Origin: Jackrogersella multiformis
Taxonomy: Eukaryota > Ascomycota > Sordariomycetes > Xylariales > Hypoxylaceae
NCBI GenBank assembly: GCA_902806575.1
Contig: CADCXD010000007.1
Span: 310,001-374,000 of the forward strand
DNA: 64,000 nucleotides
Reading direction: 5' to 3'
Shown: one piece after another, positions 60,758 through 64,000 of the stretch
Layout of the letters: each line of letters begins with the position of its first letter
Numbering within the stretch: the first letter of the stretch is position 1
Notes under the pieces: model-generated
The model's input: only the letters and a program-made list of their open reading frames with translations
Databases searched by the model: none
Told to the model about the DNA's origin: nothing
Made by a program: the position numbers and the translations under genes

Positions 60758-63733
60758 TCACATAAAATCATCATCCTCGGTCTCGTCCTCGTCGGGCGCG
60801 AGGGCGGCCATCTTGCCGGACTCGTCGACGACGGTCAGCGCGAGGAGGTCGTTGACGAGCTCCTCGCCGCGGCTCTTGTTCTGCTCGAGCCTGGTGCGCA
60901 GGCTCGCCTCCGCGGCCGCCTCCGCGGCCGCCTCCTCCTCTTCTTCCTCGCCCCCCTCGCCGGCCGGCGCGCTCGAGCTGCGCACCTGGACCCTGACCTC
61001 GCCGGGGACGCCGTCGATCCTGACGCTCTGCGTCGCGCCGCCTCCCGCGGGGGCCGGCCGTGCCGCCGCCGACTGCTGCCCCTGGTTCGCGCTGACGAGG
61101 TTCTGCAGGAACGCCGACGCGTCCGGGCAGCCGTCCATGAGCCACTTGAGGCAGAGCTGCGTGCGCTCGCGGCAGAATCGGTTGTTGTCGTCGTACAGGC
61201 AGCAGTTGAGCAGAGCTACGATGCCGTTGTGCTGCAGGATCTGGAGCTGCACCGTCGGGTTGCCGGGCGAGGATTGGCCAGGCGGCGGCTGCAGGAGGGC
61301 GGCGAGGATAGACAGGACTTGGCCCTTAATACCGGACCAGGGGAACTCGTGTGGCGGGTCGGAGATCGGAGGCGGTGGAGGAGGCGGTGGGGGTGGATTG
61401 CTGGATGATGATGCTTGAGGAGTCGAAGTTGTGGTAGAAGGTGTAGTGGGTGGTTCGTTTCGCCGGGTTCCTGGGAATGGAGCCTTCTCCACCCCGACAT
61501 CGAGACCTTCGAGCAGCCTGAGAAGCTCGTACACAGCCTCGTAGTCAATGAGGTGTTGACGGAGAGGGAAGACGTCGGCAATAGTGTAAAGGAAGTCAAG
61601 GTATTGTACCAAGCCATCTTTTGCTCGCTCCAGGTCCCAGTTATCGACTGGGAAGTCCGCAGGATCTAGTCGGCCTTTACGGACTTCGCCTTGGATCTGC
61701 ATCAAGGCGACGCACTCCGGGACGATCCGGCTTCGGAAGAGGCCATACAAATAGTTTAGCATCTTTCCGAGACGGACATCCTCATTCGTGAGAATTCTTT
61801 CCACGTCTTCTGTCTTAGGGTCGGGAAAGGGGTTGTAGTCCTTTGGCGGTGCAAGAGCCGTGCGGAATAAAAAGGTGACGAGCCGGAGCAGGACCGTTTG
61901 CGCTGGCGATATGATGTCCTTAGGGCTCCGAAGAGCCATCCATGCGTAGGGGATAAGCGAGTTTTCATGGATCGCCTGCACAATCTGGCTGCTGATCTGA
62001 AATATAAGGGACTGTTCATCCTTTTCCCATACGGCGATGAAAACAAGCATTTCTCTCAAGAGGTTCCTGCCGCAGTCGGTGGCAAGGAAGATACGGCATC
62101 GAGTTTGCTGCAGGTTCTCGCCGAATCGAGTTAAGCCAGAGCTAGCCGAATCCAATATAGATGACTTAACGATCATGTGAAGAGCCTCGATCTGCTTAGG
62201 ATCGAGGATATTCGGCACTTCAGTAAGAAGGCCAGTCATCGGGCCCTCTCCATAAGAGTCGTCGTCGTCGGCTTCTTCCTCGTACTCGTCGTATTCCGGG
62301 GCGAAATTCTGGGTCGCCTGACTCTGCCATTCCGGGTTATGTCCATCGTCTGGCGGATGCTCGATTGTGTCACCCGGTTCTTCCTGGGGTTCCGCCGCAG
62401 CATATCGTTGCATGAGGTTGGCCTCACACTCCTTGATACGCTGGGGAACAGTGTCGATGGTCGAATACATTGTCAGGCTCCAGTCGTTTGAGTTTGGGAT
62501 ACGTGCACCGTACCACCACTTGTCGAGTTCGTGAGACACGCGGCCGTATGCCCTATCTTGCTCAAATTTGTTGATCTCCTCGGGGTTCCACGTCGAGATC
62601 ACCTCGGCAGCCTCATCATAAGCATCAGGCTGCCAAGCCCAAGTTTCGGGTGGGGTGTAGTTCCAGGCGAGGAGATTCTCGTCGTGAGGTAGCCATTGAT
62701 CTTTCTTTTCAGCACTCTGCGCGTCGAAGTATTCCTTACATATACTAACCGCAGCGCTGCACATCCGCGAGGATCTCTTAAGCCAGTTGGATATTTCGTC
62801 TCGGAGGTGAATACTTCTGGGTGCTGGGTAATCTAGAACCGACTCATGTCGATCTTCTGGCCCCGGGTTGCTATCGGCATCTGGAGATTCGATCAATACC
62901 TTGTACCAGAATAGCATTTTATTACGATCGTTCTTGGCTATCCAGTTGTGCGCCTGCTGCAGGGATGTGACGAGGACCTTTTTGCCTACATTTAGTTAGA
63001 CAAACCGATGCAAGCGATGAGTACCTAGGTAGGTAGACTTACAGAGTTCGGTAATCTCGTTTAATTTGGCCCTGGATGCCTCATCCTCGGGCATTTCCCC
63101 ATCAATTCCCTTGCTGGTTACGTTGACGCAAAGACAGATTGACTCGTATACTTCATGGTCGAAGTGGATGGCTGCGGATAGGTCTTGAGGCACCTCGGGG
63201 TCAGTGGTAACGAGAAGATTACGAGCAATGTGCATGAGCTTGTTCAACATCTGCAGCGCCTCCTTTAGAGGCACATAATTCTTAATAATCAGTGCAGTGA
63301 CCTCGGGAGTAGTGATATCGAGAAACCTAGTTTGGACAAAAGGCTCCGATCTCACGCCAAGGGACTTCTCGTTGAGATCACATATCGTAGCGCATACAGC
63401 CCGTCGTAGCCATATCCATACCCGCACATTCCTCGATAAGACCTCCCTGCGACTATAATATTAGCAACATGCCTGGAGATGTTTCCGAGAGTTTTTCGCA
63501 AGTAGTGACACTCACCTCACGTCCTTAAAGGTGTGGGTTTTCTCTAGAGTTTTAGAGATGATGCTGGTCACTTTGGCGATAGACTGAGGGCCCATGACAG
63601 GGGACTGGTTGTAGTGACCTTCTAGACATATGAGAGCCGCCGAGAAGATGCGCTCCTCGACGGAGTCGTGTTTCCACATCTTGGCGGCATCGGGGTCTAC
63701 CTGATTAGAGGATATGGAGGGAGACGATGCCAT
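60758..63733 (-). CDS. Ataxin-10 homology domain protein (Ctr86-like)
   Basis: Three exons on the minus strand: 63733-63516, 63452-63043 and 62985-60758; 951 residues. Introns are 63 and 57 bp; the second contains a TACCTAGGTAGGTA palindrome. The protein is mostly helical-repeat-like. An acidic insert (EYDEYEEEADDDD) lies near 430 and a Pro-rich run near 740. The segment after it (GIKGQVLSILAALLQ... LQHNGIVALLNCCLYDDNN-FCRERTQLCLKWLMDG) matches the ataxin-10 C-terminal domain, which yeast Ctr86 also carries. The last 100 residues are Glu/Ala-rich and encoded by very GC-rich DNA. Ctr86 is an essential yeast protein of poorly defined function; a link to copper transport is only nominal. Confidence 0.75.
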
Positions 63734-64000
63734 AGTAGATTTTATTTTTATTTTTTATCGGGGGTTTTACTTTCACTCAAGTAACGAGCTGAGTATCGAA
63801 TTGTTGCCGCGGGACGAACGACCCGGACGCATGTCAAGTTATGCGACGCTCCATGAACTGGATCGGCAATGCAGTGATTTCTTAGGGAATAGCGACTTAA
63901 TTTACCCAGTCGCAAGTAGGAATCAATCTGTATGAGAGTGGGATGAATTACCTAGGTAGGTAAATTCCTCAAAATGTAGAATTAATAATTGCGACTTTGT
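63734..64000. other. Promoter-side flank at the right window edge
   Basis: Upstream of the Ctr86-like gene; T-rich near the start codon and with one CCTAGGTAGGTA palindrome at 63,951-63,962. No gene seen in the remaining bases. Confidence 0.5.

Noticed and set aside
1..64000. Transposon, CRISPR, rRNA or tRNA genes
   Set aside because: No terminal repeats with a transposase, no regularly spaced repeats, and no conserved RNA cores were seen on either strand.

Overview
This window is nuclear DNA of a filamentous ascomycete (Pezizomycotina, most likely a Sordariomycete). The evidence is short GT..AG introns of about 45-100 bp with CTAAC/CTGAC-type branch sites, large intergenic gaps, and fungal-only protein families (NDT80-type regulator, Rsc9, a Cla4-type PAK kinase, an Scp160-like multi-KH protein, a Ctr86/ataxin-10 homologue). 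Almost every intergenic gap is studded with a palindrome whose core is TACCTAGGTA. I re-joined exons by hand; for every spliced gene below the exons sum to a whole number of codons.

Region 1 (1-19.5 kb) is a metabolic block. An NDT80-family regulator (RON1-like), a hexokinase-family kinase (HXK3-like GlcNAc kinase) and a glucosamine-6-phosphate deaminase (DAM1/NagB) form most of the GlcNAc catabolic cluster known from Trichoderma reesei. A secreted GH3 glycosidase lies a little further on, as a GH3 gene does in the known cluster. A membrane-anchored neutral ceramidase sits between deaminase and GH3, and a cytosolic GH31 alpha-xylosidase/alpha-glucosidase follows. The proposed flow is: polysaccharide or glycoconjugate released by secreted enzymes, uptake, phosphorylation (HXK3), deacetylation (DAC1, not in the window), deamination (DAM1) to fructose-6-phosphate, under RON1 control. 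DAC1 and the transporter NGT1 are not seen here; they could lie left of base 1 or elsewhere.

Region 2 (19.8-26.5 kb) holds one giant gene: a 2186-residue protein with seven hydrophobic helices followed by a roughly 1900-residue tail with two unrelated internal repeat families. I cannot assign it a function; it is the most novel-looking protein in the window.

Region 3 (26.5-38.2 kb) is a gene-poor stretch. Its main content is a decayed copy of a large fungal P-loop/patatin-type gene on the minus strand (about 28.6-31.6 kb) with frameshifts, stops and an internal deletion.

Region 4 (38.2-64 kb) is mostly housekeeping: a mitochondrial-type SDR reductase, a Cla4-like PAK kinase without a recognisable PH domain, an Scp160/vigilin-like KH protein, the RSC chromatin-remodelling subunit Rsc9, an unrecognised disordered protein of 495 residues, and the Ctr86/ataxin-10 homologue. 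No rRNA, tRNA, transposase, CRISPR or intact mobile element was recognised.
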